Source: Paenibacillus silvae (GTDB taxonomy: Bacteria; Bacillota; Bacilli; Paenibacillales; Paenibacillaceae). Taken from it: a DNA stretch of 64,000 bases. The stretch lies in assembly GCF_014639235.1 (NCBI RefSeq), contig NZ_BMFU01000003.1:248001-312000 (forward strand), in the 5' to 3' direction. Of this stretch, positions 8,897 to 17,773 are shown piece after piece (the first letter of the stretch is position 1; each line of letters starts with the position of its first letter). The position numbers and the translations under genes are program-made. The notes under the pieces are model-generated. The model did not search any database, was not told the origin of the DNA, and saw only the letters and a program-made list of their open reading frames with translations.

Positions 8897-9603
8897 GACA
8901 CGCCTCCCCGGTTGTACGACCTGAACCGCTTCTCTGCCACTGCGGTCAGTCTTTCAATCATGATGGTCAGCCCCCAGAAAATGAGGGCTGCCGCCACGTA
9001 AGCCTCGAAAAATTTCCAGTTGGTTGATGCTACAATTTGCGCCTTGGCGTTAATCTCCACCACCGATACCGCAAAGGCCAGTGTAGAGCCATGCAGCATG
9101 CCAATCAGCATGTTTGAAATGTTGGGCAGACTGGCTGCAAAAGCCTGCGGCAGCACAATTCTCCGCAGTGCCTTTGTCGCTGTCATGCCCAGAGAATACG
9201 CGGCTTCAATCTGCCCGCGATCCACCGAGAGCAAGCCGGATCTGACAATCTCTGACGCATAAGCACCCGCGGTAATCGAGAATGACAGGTAAGCAAAGCC
9301 GATCAATGGAATGGACGATGAGTTGAACCCAAGTCCGAGTGATGAAGACACGCTGTCAATGATCATCGGCAGACCGAAATAGATCAGAAGCAGATGTGTG
9401 ATCATGGGTGTACCGCGAATAAACGTAACATAGGCAGTCGCCAGCTGGCTCAGAACAGGAACCCGAAACTGGCGGAGAAGTGCCACCACTGTGCCGATGA
9501 TAAAACCGAGAACCACCGAGACCACCGTGATGGCCAGTGTAATCGGAATGACACCGAGAAGCTGCACGAAAGCGGTCCATACAAAGGAAAGATCAAAGCT
9601 CAT
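8893..9603 (-). CDS. tcyM: Amino-acid ABC transporter permease (TcyM-like)
   Basis: 236 residues, HisM/GlnP family, with about five membrane helices. The EAA loop needed to contact the ATPase is visible as AYSLGMTATKALRRIVLPQAF (near residue 145). It overlaps both neighbouring genes by 4 nt, so translation is coupled. It is a paralogue of the next permease, as expected for a heterodimeric channel. Confidence 0.88.
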   Translation of the reverse strand: MSFDLSFVWTAFVQLLGVIPITLAITVVSVVLGFIIGTVVALLRQFRVPVLSQLATAYVTFIRGTPMITHLLLIYFGLPMIIDSVSSSLGLGFNSSSIPLIGFAYLSFSITAGAYASEIVRSGLLSVDRGQIEAAYSLGMTATKALRRIVLPQAFAASLPNISNMLIGMLHGSTLAFAVSVVEINAKAQIVASTNWKFFEAYVAAALIFWGLTIMIERLTAVAEKRFRSYNRGGVS

Positions 9604-10295
9604 ATCGGAGCAAACCCCCTCTTCTGCACTCTCCGCTCAAGCACACCGAACACCCGCTCCAGCACAAAACTCAAAACAAAATAAATGAGAGCCAGCGAGA
9701 TATACGCTTCAATAAAGTGACGAGAGATCGTTGCCAGTGTAGACGATTTGCCCGTCATCTCCATGACACCAACACTGAAGGCAAGGGATGTATCCTTCAG
9801 ACTGCCAATGACCATGTTGGCGAATATAGGCAATGCCGTCACATAAGCCTGCGGCAATACAATCCGGAAGAACGCTTGCGGGCCAGACATGCCCATGGCA
9901 TAAGCAGCTTCTACCTGGCCCCGATCTACGGAAGCGACGGAAGCCCGAATCATCTCTACCATAAACGCTCCGCTATGGAGCGAGTAAGTCAGAATGACAA
10001 AGTAGATTGCAGGTGCGCGGTTCGCATTGATACCGAACAAACCCAAAATTTCCGGCACACCGTAATAGAACAAGAACAGCTGAATCAAGATCGGTGTACC
10101 GCGAAAAAAGGACACATACAGCTTAGACAGCTGTTTCAGCACCGGAATATTGTACATCTGCGGCAGTGCCGCGATGGAACTGATGATTAGTCCAAACACC
10201 ATTGCACTAACTACAATTAGAAGCGTAGTACTGATGGTGGGTAGGAGCTTTACAAAGTAGTCAATGACATAACTGAATTCAAATGGTGCACCCAT
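9600..10295 (-). CDS. tcyL: Amino-acid ABC transporter permease (TcyL-like)
   Basis: 231 residues, HisM/GlnP family. The EAA loop is AYAMGMSGPQAFFRIVLPQA near residue 135. The conserved FFRGTPILIQLFLFYYG segment typical of polar amino-acid permeases is near residue 65. It follows the binding-protein gene by 27 nt and overlaps the second permease by 4 nt. Probably forms the membrane channel with that partner. Confidence 0.88.
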   Translation of the reverse strand: MGAPFEFSYVIDYFVKLLPTISTTLLIVVSAMVFGLIISSIAALPQMYNIPVLKQLSKLYVSFFRGTPILIQLFLFYYGVPEILGLFGINANRAPAIYFVILTYSLHSGAFMVEMIRASVASVDRGQVEAAYAMGMSGPQAFFRIVLPQAYVTALPIFANMVIGSLKDTSLAFSVGVMEMTGKSSTLATISRHFIEAYISLALIYFVLSFVLERVFGVLERRVQKRGFAPI

Positions 10296-10322
10296 CGCTG
10301 CGACCTGCCTTTCGTCTACGTG

Positions 10323-11144
10323 TTATTTGCTTTCCGATTGCGTAGCGTCAAAGCCAAGCCACTGCTCACTCAGTTTCTTCAACGTACCGTCTGCCTTGAT
10401 TTCCTTCAGCGCTTCATCGATGCGGTCCGCGAGCTTTTGCTCATCCGGATCATCTTTGCGGAACATAAACAGGGTATCCGATTCACTGAGTGGTGGACCC
10501 ACCAGTTTGAGATCGCCGTTTGGATCAACGAGTGGAAGTGTAAAGTCCGCCGCTACAAACGCTGCAACCCGTCCAGCCTTGAGCTGTGCGATAGAATCGT
10601 TCGCCACACCGCTTGAATACACAATATCAAGTGCATTGTTATTCTGCTTGTTGTAGTTTTCCAGCAAGATGGCCTGGGCACTGGTGGCTGTCGTTAACAC
10701 TTTTTTGCCTTTCAGATCGTCAATGGAATGAATGGTATTGTCATCTTTGAGAACAGCGATTTTGTTCTTCCAGTGAGAATACGCTTCTTTATTAAATAAA
10801 TATTTCTGTTCGCGCTCCGGATTTTTCTCCATCTGATGCGCAACCATATCAATCTTGTTCGTTTCAAGGCTGAGCAGCAAGTTCGTGAACTCCATCGTTT
10901 TAAACTCGAACTCGTAATCATCAAGTCGTTTATCAATTTCTCTGACGAGTTCTACATCATATCCCGTCAGCTTGTTATTTTCGTCAATAAAAGCGACATT
11001 CGGAAATTGTGTGCCTGTTCCCACAATAATCTTGGTTGGTTCTTTCGCTCCATCAGCTCCTGATGCCGTCTTCGCCCCGGTGCTGCATCCTGTCAGCGCT
11101 AATACGATTGCAGTTGTAAGTGTTAGAACAGACCATTTTTTCAT
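10323..11144 (-). CDS. Amino-acid/cystine ABC transporter substrate-binding lipoprotein (TcyJ/K-like)
   Basis: 273 residues with lipobox LALTGCS and the SBP_bac_3 pattern: FIDENNKLTGYDVELVREI near residue 55, then AHQMEKNPEREQKYLFNKEAY. The Lys/Arg-rich lobe and this helix match TcyJ/TcyK and YxeM proteins for cystine and related thioethers. I start at the ATG at 11144 (GGGGGAG upstream); an in-frame extension of nine residues has no ribosome site. First gene of the leftward operon running down to 5945. Confidence 0.88.
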   Translation of the reverse strand: MKKWSVLTLTTAIVLALTGCSTGAKTASGADGAKEPTKIIVGTGTQFPNVAFIDENNKLTGYDVELVREIDKRLDDYEFEFKTMEFTNLLLSLETNKIDMVAHQMEKNPEREQKYLFNKEAYSHWKNKIAVLKDDNTIHSIDDLKGKKVLTTATSAQAILLENYNKQNNNALDIVYSSGVANDSIAQLKAGRVAAFVAADFTLPLVDPNGDLKLVGPPLSESDTLFMFRKDDPDEQKLADRIDEALKEIKADGTLKKLSEQWLGFDATQSESK

Positions 11145-11185
11145 GTTTTTCTCCCCCGTTATGTGTGCCATTATTTTTAAACCAT

Positions 11186-11212
11186 TAATTCTTACATGTT
11201 AACTAGGAATTA
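11186..11212 (-). promoter_or_regulatory. Inverted repeat upstream of the transporter operon (candidate sulfur-regulator operator)
   Basis: TAATTC and GAATTA form a perfect inverted repeat separated by 15 bp, about 42 bp upstream of the binding-protein start. Its position and AT-rich character suit an operator for a CymR- or LysR-type sulfur regulator. Which regulator binds cannot be decided from sequence. Confidence 0.4.
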
Positions 11213-11328
11213 ATTGATCTAAAAATAGCATCCCAACAGGAACATCGTCAACGGGTTTACTTATAGAACAATTCTATATATAAATAAAATATTCAATGGG
11301 TTCGATTACACCCAAGTCACATGTTGAG

Positions 11329-11434
11329 GATGAAACGTCATCGCAGTCACTCGGGGAAACGCCCATAGGTAGCCAAGTCGCTTGGCTAACATAAAGCAGC
11401 AGCCTTCATATCTGATGCATCAATGAACTTGTTC
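11329..11434 (-). pseudogene. Relic copy of part of the FhuF-like reductase gene
   Basis: This 106-bp stretch matches 2321-2437 without gaps over most of its length, roughly three quarters of bases identical, including a 26-bp perfect block around AGCCAAGTCGCTTGGCTAAC. It keeps the orientation of the parent gene but has no open reading frame and no flanking sequence of the parent. The rest of the 365-bp space (11145-11509) holds the operator above and the terminator below. Confidence 0.75.
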
Positions 11435-11441
11435 AAAAAAG

Positions 11442-11479
11442 AAAGGTATAGATTCCCTGCCCCAGGGAATCCATACCTT
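11442..11479 (-). terminator. Rho-independent terminator
   Basis: Stem AAGGTATAGATTCCCTG against CAGGGAATCCATACCTT with a very short loop. On the minus strand a T-rich tail (TTCTTTTTT) follows. It closes the GyrI-like gene that starts at 11992. Confidence 0.8.
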
Positions 11480-11509
11480 CCGAACTGTTATCATCTCGTG
11501 TATTCTATA

Positions 11510-11992
11510 TTATGGGTTAACTTTGCTGACTGGAAAGAGGATTTCGACAGGCTCTTCATCTGCTTCTTCATCGATATAATAAATCTCGATCTGACTCGAA
11601 CCGTATAATTGAGGCTCATATCCATTCTGCCTGATCCATTCATGAAGCTTATCGTGGCCTTCTCCAATGGTTTTATTCGTACACAGTACTTTGACATAGG
11701 TGGTTTCTGGCAGTACAAAAGCCAACATTCCTTCTGGAACATCCGCAATCTCTGTCACCTCGACACAACCAAAATACGTAGCTATAATGCCATTACACAT
11801 GAACGGACTGAATAATACTTCGTAATCTTTGCCATGTTTAATTTCCTTTCTACGATCCCAGAATGCACGTTGAACCTCAACCGCGAGCTCAGGGAATGCA
11901 TCTGGAAAATTCCCCGTCTCACACAGGCCTACGAGCTTATATTCCCTATTCACTACTTCAATGTCAAATGATCTCGAAAGCTCTTTACCCAT
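11510..11992 (-). CDS. GyrI-like / AraC effector-binding-domain protein
   Basis: 160 residues. FDIEVVNREYKLVGL at the N-terminus and FVLPETTYVKVLCTN...HEWIRQNGYE toward the C-terminus match the Bacterial_EB / GyrI-like small-molecule-binding fold (tandem SHS2). No DNA-binding domain is present, so it is a stand-alone ligand-binding protein. The ATG at 11992 has AAGGAG about 10 nt upstream; a GTG one codon earlier is possible. It lies 15 bp downstream of the kinase-like gene and may be co-transcribed. Confidence 0.8.
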   Translation of the reverse strand: MGKELSRSFDIEVVNREYKLVGLCETGNFPDAFPELAVEVQRAFWDRRKEIKHGKDYEVLFSPFMCNGIIATYFGCVEVTEIADVPEGMLAFVLPETTYVKVLCTNKTIGEGHDKLHEWIRQNGYEPQLYGSSQIEIYYIDEEADEEPVEILFPVSKVNP

Positions 11993-12007
11993 CACCCTTC
12001 ATCTCCT

Positions 12008-12592
12008 TCAGTCTCTTCGATTTATTTTCTTAAAGGCCGAGTATTTCTGATCGGACTGCATGTATTGCAGTATTTTCTCGGCACATGCAGCTGAGCTGAG
12101 TTCTTCTGTGTTCACTTCCAGATCATACTCTTCATAGGCATAGACATAATCGAATTGAGAAAGAGCAAGTCCAACTGCGCGATTTTCCCTGCTCTGCTCT
12201 CTTCGGGTAAGTTCTTCTTTGGAGCAATGCACGCCTACAAACATAATCGGATAATCTGCAAGCACATCATAAAAATCATTGAAAAACTTGTCGTTGGAGA
12301 TGACCGTATCCACGATGACATTCAAGCCCATCTCCGAGAACAATTTAATAGTTGCATAGTATAATGAGCCAATCGGGTCAATAAGAATATCCGTCATTGC
12401 ATTTGCATCTAATTCTCTTGTAGGTTGTATATCCGGGTATGTATTGTCGATAAACTGCTCATAATTTAGGAAAAATTGATCTACAGACAGATGATGTAAC
12501 GGAATCTCTGCCTGCTTTTTCATTTCCTCCGCGATGCTTGATTTTCCCGAGCTTGACGTTCCGTTCAAGAATATAATAAGTCCTCGTTCCAT
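12008..12592 (-). CDS. Chloramphenicol-phosphotransferase-like P-loop kinase
   Basis: 194 residues. Walker A NGTSSSGKSS (near residue 10), a VDQFF segment near residue 37 and CSKEELTRREQSRENRAVG resemble chloramphenicol 3-O-phosphotransferase (CPT) proteins. These proteins phosphorylate a small hydroxylated molecule. Whether it confers antibiotic tolerance cannot be told from sequence, as many CPT-like proteins have unknown substrates. Confidence 0.8.
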   Translation of the reverse strand: MERGLIIFLNGTSSSGKSSIAEEMKKQAEIPLHHLSVDQFFLNYEQFIDNTYPDIQPTRELDANAMTDILIDPIGSLYYATIKLFSEMGLNVIVDTVISNDKFFNDFYDVLADYPIMFVGVHCSKEELTRREQSRENRAVGLALSQFDYVYAYEEYDLEVNTEELSSAACAEKILQYMQSDQKYSAFKKINRRD

Positions 12593-12703
12593 ATAAATCC
12601 CCCTTATGATTTGGTTTGTTCTCCCTACCAGAACATATTTCTCAGAATAGTTTTTTGTTCGTATTCAACAGGTTGAATTGAAATCATCGCTCTTCTCCTT
12701 TGA

Positions 12704-13465
12704 TCATTCATAAGCCAGCAATATCGGGCGAATCGGTGAGCCAGATCCATTTTTAATTTTCAAAGGTAGTGCCATGAATATGCCTGTTGCCGGGGCCTGA
12801 TTCATTCTGCTGAACCCTTCCATAATCAAGATCTTGTTGGGTAAAAAATATTCGGCATGACCTGGGGCGCTCAAAATTTCCCCATTCACCATACAAATAT
12901 CTACCCCCGGAGTATCTGCTCCAATAGCTTTAATTCCCGATTCGTAAAAGTATTGGCACACCTCGCTGGTTAAACCTGGTTCATTTTTCCCCCACCAGTC
13001 TCTTTCCTTGCCGCCCGCGTCCGGTTTATAGTATTGATCCCAGCCAAAGTCAATCAGTACAATATCCCCGGCCTGAACAGAAAAGTGATCCCGCTCCTCT
13101 ACCTCTCGGAGTATATCTATTCCAACAGGTTTGCCTGCTTCAAGAGCATAGTTTACCAGATCGTATTTCTTGTAAGGACCAATTAGACAATCTATCGGAA
13201 GCTGATCAATCGTTGCCTTCTCTCCATGACAATGAACCGGGGCATCTACGTGTGAGCCCGTGTGCTCTGATATAATTAACGTCTGTGCATAGTACCCGTG
13301 ATGGCAAAAGTTACGATGATTCTCCACAATACCGAGGGACGGATGATGATGAAATCCTGGCATATTCGTTTCAAACACAGGGGAAATATCGTATACATTC
13401 AGTTGATTAAAACAATTCATAAATTGACGGACAAGCTCTGAAGATTGCAAAAGATACGCCTCCAT
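12704..13465 (-). CDS. Cyclase / kynurenine-formamidase-like hydrolase
   Basis: 254 residues with the metal-binding HTGSHVDAPVH motif (H-x-G-[ST]-H-x-D-x-P-x-H) near residue 78 and GVDICMVNGEILSAPGHAEYFLP further on. The metal-dependent hydrolase family includes KynB and isatin hydrolase. The ATG at 13465 is used; an in-frame TTG two codons earlier is equally poor in ribosome-site quality. No kynurenine-pathway neighbours are present, so the substrate is open. Confidence 0.85.
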   Translation of the reverse strand: MEAYLLQSSELVRQFMNCFNQLNVYDISPVFETNMPGFHHHPSLGIVENHRNFCHHGYYAQTLIISEHTGSHVDAPVHCHGEKATIDQLPIDCLIGPYKKYDLVNYALEAGKPVGIDILREVEERDHFSVQAGDIVLIDFGWDQYYKPDAGGKERDWWGKNEPGLTSEVCQYFYESGIKAIGADTPGVDICMVNGEILSAPGHAEYFLPNKILIMEGFSRMNQAPATGIFMALPLKIKNGSGSPIRPILLAYE

Positions 13466-13525
13466 ATTCAAACTTATCTATATTTTACCAGCAAACACTA
13501 GAAAGAACAAGTGTTCTCTTTTTTT

Positions 13526-14101
13526 TTATGTCGTGTTATTTTCCCATAGCCTTGTCACTTTCTCTAACTTCATCTCCTCAAAATGCAGTTGGTAGATATC
13601 CGGCTTCCTGGTCTGATGCATAAAGTCTAATCCATAACTTGAGTCAAAAGAATTCATTATTAACGTCATCACATGCCCGTGTGTGCCGATCGCTATTTTT
13701 TTCCCCCTATAGTCAACTAAAATCTGCCTCAATACACTCACAGCTCTACTCTGGCACAGCCGATTCGACTCACCTCCCGGTAAAGCATAATCGGGATCAT
13801 CAAACATCATCTTCTCCGCAGGACCGAAATCCTCATCGGCAATAATCTCATCTGAAAAATGTCTCTCCCGCAGATCCTCTGCAATCTGGATATCCATTGC
13901 TAACGCCTTCGCCAGCCCCTCCAATGTCAGAACAGCTCGCGCATAAGGACTTGAAATAATCGTATGTATGCCTTCATTTTTCAAAATCTCTGTTACTTTG
14001 ACTGCATTCATCTGCCCCGCCAAGGTAAGGCCCCTTGTTCTTTCCGTTCCTTCATTGTAGGGTGACTCTGCATGCCTAACCATGTATACGATCGTTTTCA
14101 T
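13526..14101 (-). CDS. Histidine phosphatase family protein
   Basis: 191 residues, phosphoglycerate-mutase-like fold. The phosphorylated histidine lies in MVRHAESPYN at residue 9 (RH motif); the acid/base region is LRERHFSDEI and the second histidine lies in IAIGTHGHVMT. Good ribosome site GAGGAGG. Substrate unknown. A second, distantly related member lies at 23046-23573. Confidence 0.87.
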   Translation of the reverse strand: MKTIVYMVRHAESPYNEGTERTRGLTLAGQMNAVKVTEILKNEGIHTIISSPYARAVLTLEGLAKALAMDIQIAEDLRERHFSDEIIADEDFGPAEKMMFDDPDYALPGGESNRLCQSRAVSVLRQILVDYRGKKIAIGTHGHVMTLIMNSFDSSYGLDFMHQTRKPDIYQLHFEEMKLEKVTRLWENNTT

Positions 14102-14223
14102 AGGACCCTCCTCAAGTGCCTGGCTCGTACAATAAGTAATTTACAATCATTTTTAAATATGTGTATAGTAAAAATAAACCATTTCCATTACAAAGAAGTC
14201 AATCTAAGTGAAAGGATTAAACC

Positions 14224-14844
14224 ATGTCTCTTTTCCAAAAGAAAGGTCTACTATTCTCATTACTCGTTGTATTTGTTATCTCCATAGGTACAAGCGCAAT
14301 CATATTTATAAATGGTCAAACCAAGCCAGACGCTCCAATAAATAAAGTCGTACATCTTTCAGCTAACGCTTTAACCTTTCATGAAGTAGATAAACTCGAT
14401 GCCTTTGCGGAATTGATCGTTATTGGATATGCCACAGAAGATTTCAGAGCTCGGGAGCATGTCATAACAGCATTCGACGATGGCACGATGCAATCCTTTC
14501 ACACAAATACACCTATTCGAATTGAGAAGATATTGAAGAAACCGGAGGATTTTCCGGCAGATCAGCAGGACCTGATCATTATTGAACCTGTCAGTCTGGA
14601 TGAAGACGTCAAGTATACAGCCGATGGCTATGTGGAAATGCAGAAGGGGGATAGAAGTGTACTTTTTTTGATGCGAAATACTTATGGTGACTACGGGTTA
14701 ATCAATGGCAACTTGGGAAAATTCAGCCTGGAGGGCATCCGTCAGAGCAGCGTGCCTGAAGCCGCCACAGCACAACAATGTTCAGAATACGCAGCCTTTC
14801 GCGACTCTGTTATGAAGAAGTACAATTTAGGCGAAGATTCTTAA
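14224..14844 (+). CDS. Membrane-anchored hypothetical protein
   Basis: 206 residues with a single N-terminal hydrophobic segment (residues 8-30) and a soluble extracytoplasmic domain; no lipobox. AAAGGA precedes the ATG. It is one of few rightward genes here and stands alone, with a terminator at 14885. I do not recognise the domain. Confidence 0.8.
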   Translation: MSLFQKKGLLFSLLVVFVISIGTSAIIFINGQTKPDAPINKVVHLSANALTFHEVDKLDAFAELIVIGYATEDFRAREHVITAFDDGTMQSFHTNTPIRIEKILKKPEDFPADQQDLIIIEPVSLDEDVKYTADGYVEMQKGDRSVLFLMRNTYGDYGLINGNLGKFSLEGIRQSSVPEAATAQQCSEYAAFRDSVMKKYNLGEDS

Positions 14845-14884
14845 TTTCATCTCCATTGTCATAAAGATACGTTTAATCAGATCA

Positions 14885-14910
14885 GCCCCGAGGTAGGGGC
14901 TTCTTTCTCA
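14885..14910 (+). terminator. Rho-independent terminator
   Basis: GCCCC-gaggta-GGGGC hairpin followed by TTCTTTCT, 40 bp after the stop of the membrane-anchored protein. Confidence 0.75.
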
Positions 14911-14932
14911 TCTCAATTGTTCAAACTATGCT

Positions 14933-15415
14933 CTACAACCGTTTATCCCGATCATACGCAGCCAGTTTCTGTTCAATGTACGCCCACGCGCTACTCAAGT
15001 CTCGGTGCACCCAGTCAATGTCATCAATAGTCTGATCACTGTATACACCTAATATTAATGTCCTAATCGCTTCTTCCGAGCGTTCTCCGACAATAAGTGC
15101 TGCTGGAAAAGGAATGTCCCCGTACTTCGCGTGACCAATATCAAAGACATTTTCCATCCGGTCTCCCCACTCATATGCAAGTTCACTCAAATCAAGAATC
15201 AAACCTGAAGGTTCCCAGGCTTCCACCACCGCTTCTCCAATCGCACACATATATCTGGCATCTGAGTTCCCTGCTGAACCAAAACCGTACTCCCCCAAGA
15301 ATTTCAAGATCATGATGCTGCAGTAATGAACAGCTTGGGAATCTCCCATATGCACTTCGTATTTCAATTCACTAAGCTCTTCCAGCTTCAACTGCTTGGT
15401 TACTATATCCATCAT
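14933..15415 (-). CDS. Hypothetical 160-residue protein
   Basis: Soluble alpha/beta protein, no signal. Central LILDLSELAYEWGDRMENVF is reminiscent of a STAS-like or effector-associated fold, but I cannot assign a family. GAGGTGAG precedes tandem ATGs; the first is kept. It stands between a rightward gene and the DUF6933/UPF0158 pair. Confidence 0.7.
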   Translation of the reverse strand: MMDIVTKQLKLEELSELKYEVHMGDSQAVHYCSIMILKFLGEYGFGSAGNSDARYMCAIGEAVVEAWEPSGLILDLSELAYEWGDRMENVFDIGHAKYGDIPFPAALIVGERSEEAIRTLILGVYSDQTIDDIDWVHRDLSSAWAYIEQKLAAYDRDKRL

Positions 15416-15494
15416 CTCACCTCATCTCAGAGCAAATTCATCGTAAAAAGGGCATCCACATTCCAAACAGAAACGAGATGACCTTTCATTTTCG

Positions 15495-16004
15495 CTATTT
15501 TACTGCTTCAAACCGTTGCTGTAGCTCCTTCACAAATACACGAATCGGTTCCTGGTAATCAATAGGCTTGTAAATGGAGCGATTATTCGCTTTATGCCGC
15601 ACATCTTTATCTCGAAACCCATTGTCCTCTGGTGCAATAGCTTTCATAATAAACATCAAATCCGTCATTGTACTTACAATACTTCGGCTATCTGTTTTGC
15701 TGATCACACGCTCATTACATTGATCCAGATAATACTGTGCCCATTCTTGCGGAATGTCCTCAACGACCATATATGCTTCCAGATTTTCTTTGAAAATGGA
15801 TAACAGTTTATTCGCGGAATTTGTTCTAATCCCACTGACCGTTAAGCTCAGGATCGATAAGTCATTCACAAATACATAGTGTTTTTTACCATATAGAGTA
15901 AAGAAATTAACATGCCAGCTGAAGAATGGATCGCTCTCTGCGACAGCCTCCGGTTTGACGTGAAGATCTTTTAACGTGAGCTGGGTAGGTTTGAAAATAA
16001 TCAT
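15495..16004 (-). CDS. DUF6933-like protein
   Basis: 169 residues. The opening IIFKPTQLTLKDLHVKPE, the WHVNFFTLYGKKHYVFVND segment and the conserved helical end match the DUF6933 pattern (small cytoplasmic proteins of unknown role). It overlaps the upstream UPF0158 gene by 4 nt, implying coupled translation. Confidence 0.7.
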   Translation of the reverse strand: MIIFKPTQLTLKDLHVKPEAVAESDPFFSWHVNFFTLYGKKHYVFVNDLSILSLTVSGIRTNSANKLLSIFKENLEAYMVVEDIPQEWAQYYLDQCNERVISKTDSRSIVSTMTDLMFIMKAIAPEDNGFRDKDVRHKANNRSIYKPIDYQEPIRVFVKELQQRFEAVK

Positions 16005-16465
16005 TCGTAAGTAATTCCTTTCTGTTCACACCAATCTATAGCAATCTCTTGATGGCACTCTCTGCGGAATTGATACCATTTTTCAAGAAGACCCAGATTC
16101 GCTGCTTTATTTCTGAATCTGCTGAACGCGCCCTTGCCCTGTATCGCTTCTTGAAGAACGGAGACCTGTTCATCGTCGTCTAATGAAAAAATGAATTTTT
16201 CCAAAATTCTATACGAATTAATGTCTAACTCCCTTGGCAGTGCCTCATAATCTTCCTCATGTTTGAGAAACTCCAGTTCTTCCTCCAGTTCCTCCTGCTG
16301 CCAATCCGGTAATTCATTAATTTCGTATTCATCCATATCTTCTAATCGCTCAAGGTCTTCGTCTGACAGAGAAATAATCTCTCCTGTTTTCAAGTTAACG
16401 TACGATCCTCTTGTTTCGGACTGCATATCGATGTGGTCAATGATATCCTTCAATTTCACCTTCAT
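16001..16465 (-). CDS. UPF0158 family protein
   Basis: 154 acidic residues. KTGEI...LPDWQQEELEEELEFL and the C-terminal FRNKAANLGLLEKWYQFRRECHQEIAIDWCEQKGI segment are characteristic of UPF0158. No enzymatic residues are known for the family. It overlaps the next gene (DUF6933) by 4 nt, so the two form a two-gene operon. Confidence 0.8.
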   Translation of the reverse strand: MKVKLKDIIDHIDMQSETRGSYVNLKTGEIISLSDEDLERLEDMDEYEINELPDWQQEELEEELEFLKHEEDYEALPRELDINSYRILEKFIFSLDDDEQVSVLQEAIQGKGAFSRFRNKAANLGLLEKWYQFRRECHQEIAIDWCEQKGITYE

Positions 16466-16685
16466 TCATCTCATCCTCCAGAGACAGATTGAATGCTAAT
16501 TATACACGTTGTATCCCTCAGTTTTCACAGAAAGCCCTTTCCTGATAAGCTTCTGATTAGCTGTCTCTCACAATCGTCTCTGAGAAGCTCAACTCCAGGC
16601 CACCAAATCAAACATTACATTTTCTCGCAGTCTTGTCAATTCGGAAATTTCAAGTTCACGTGCGTGGGGATATGTAAAAAAGTGA

Positions 16686-16790
16686 AGCGTGGCGCGGCTA
16701 TGCAATAGCAAGCCACGTAAGGGTGAGGTGCTGCGAACATGGGCGCAGCACCTTATTGAAATGGCCCCCGCGGCCATGGATCACGGGGCT
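16686..16790. other. Cluster of three GC-rich hairpins (candidate structured RNA)
   Basis: Within a 444-bp gene-free stretch (16466-16909), three consecutive hairpins stand out: CGTGGC/GCCACG (16688-16717), a perfect 9-bp GGTGCTGCG/CGCAGCACC (16727-16752) and GCCCC/GGGGC (16764-16789). The local GC is well above the flanks. There is no U-tract on either side, so a simple terminator is unlikely. I do not recognise a known RNA class and cannot tell the strand. Confidence 0.35.
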
Positions 16791-16909
16791 CAAACGGACA
16801 TCGCAGACACACACCTGTGATGCTAACACCTGTACCGCTGTAATAACTATATAGCCAAGGCAGTCGTTCCTTTTTTCCAAAGAAGGTTATGACAAGGCCT
16901 TGATTTTTC

Positions 16910-17707
16910 CTAAATCAGACTTATTTCTTCAGACGCTAATCTACGCTGGAGCTCAGGCATCATCGCATCCATCGCTTCTTCCCCAGCCGCAATACATTCA
17001 AGGGATTTGGTTACATCAAAGGCAGCGTAAGGACCTACATCGGGTCTGACCACCATATCAGCCAAGCTTAGGCTGCTATGCTTTCGTTCGGCAGTCATCA
17101 GGCTGTAGGAGCGATAGACCACTTCAACCATGTTACGCGGTGGCTTCTTTTCATGCTCTCTGGATACATCTACGGCCAGTATACAATTTACGTTTTCCTC
17201 TTTCATATTGGCTACCGGCAAGTTGTTCAGAACTCCGCCATCCACCAGCATTCGTCCATTCCACATCAAAGGAGCGAAAACACCCGGAAAAGCCGACGTT
17301 GCACGAAGCGCAGTCACCAGATCGCCCTGATCTATCATAACTTGTGTGCCTTCCATCAAATCAACAGCAATCGTTTTGAACGAAATCGGTAGTTGCTCAA
17401 TGCATATGTCTTGTAATTCATGCTCAGCAAGTAAACCGCTCACGACCTGTGCAATGCCGTTGCCAGCCAGAATGCCCTTCAGCCAATTCCCGCGATCGAG
17501 AAAACGAAGCTTGGGTGTATGAATAAGTGTATTCTCAATCTCATGGACAGGCACACCCGCGGCATACAAACCACCTACAACGCCGCCCATACTTGTGCCA
17601 ATGATGCAATCCACCGCAACGTGATGTTTTTCCAAAGACTTCAGGATACCAATATGGGCAAGCCCTCGTACGGCCCCACCACCCAGAACCAAACCTAACT
17701 TCTTCAT
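16910..17707 (-). CDS. Patatin-like phospholipase family protein (RssA/YlbK-like)
   Basis: 265 residues. Oxyanion-hole GGGAVRG at residue 8, nucleophile elbow GTSMGG near residue 38 and catalytic DGG (DGGVLNNLPV, near residue 155) make up a Ser-Asp dyad. Length fits bacterial patatin-like esterases. The physiological lipid substrate is not known. The regulator gene at 17774 is just upstream in the same direction. Confidence 0.9.
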   Translation of the reverse strand: MKKLGLVLGGGAVRGLAHIGILKSLEKHHVAVDCIIGTSMGGVVGGLYAAGVPVHEIENTLIHTPKLRFLDRGNWLKGILAGNGIAQVVSGLLAEHELQDICIEQLPISFKTIAVDLMEGTQVMIDQGDLVTALRATSAFPGVFAPLMWNGRMLVDGGVLNNLPVANMKEENVNCILAVDVSREHEKKPPRNMVEVVYRSYSLMTAERKHSSLSLADMVVRPDVGPYAAFDVTKSLECIAAGEEAMDAMMPELQRRLASEEISLI

Positions 17708-17773
17708 CTACACACCGCCTCTCCATTATTCCTCCATTCACCCAAAAGACCCAAAAACTAAGCGCAGAAGCTT

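Noticed and set aside
13501..13526. GAAC-aagt-GTTC followed by T-run, LexA-box-like
   Set aside because: It lies between two genes with a long T-run and acts better as a terminator region; no SOS gene is next to it.
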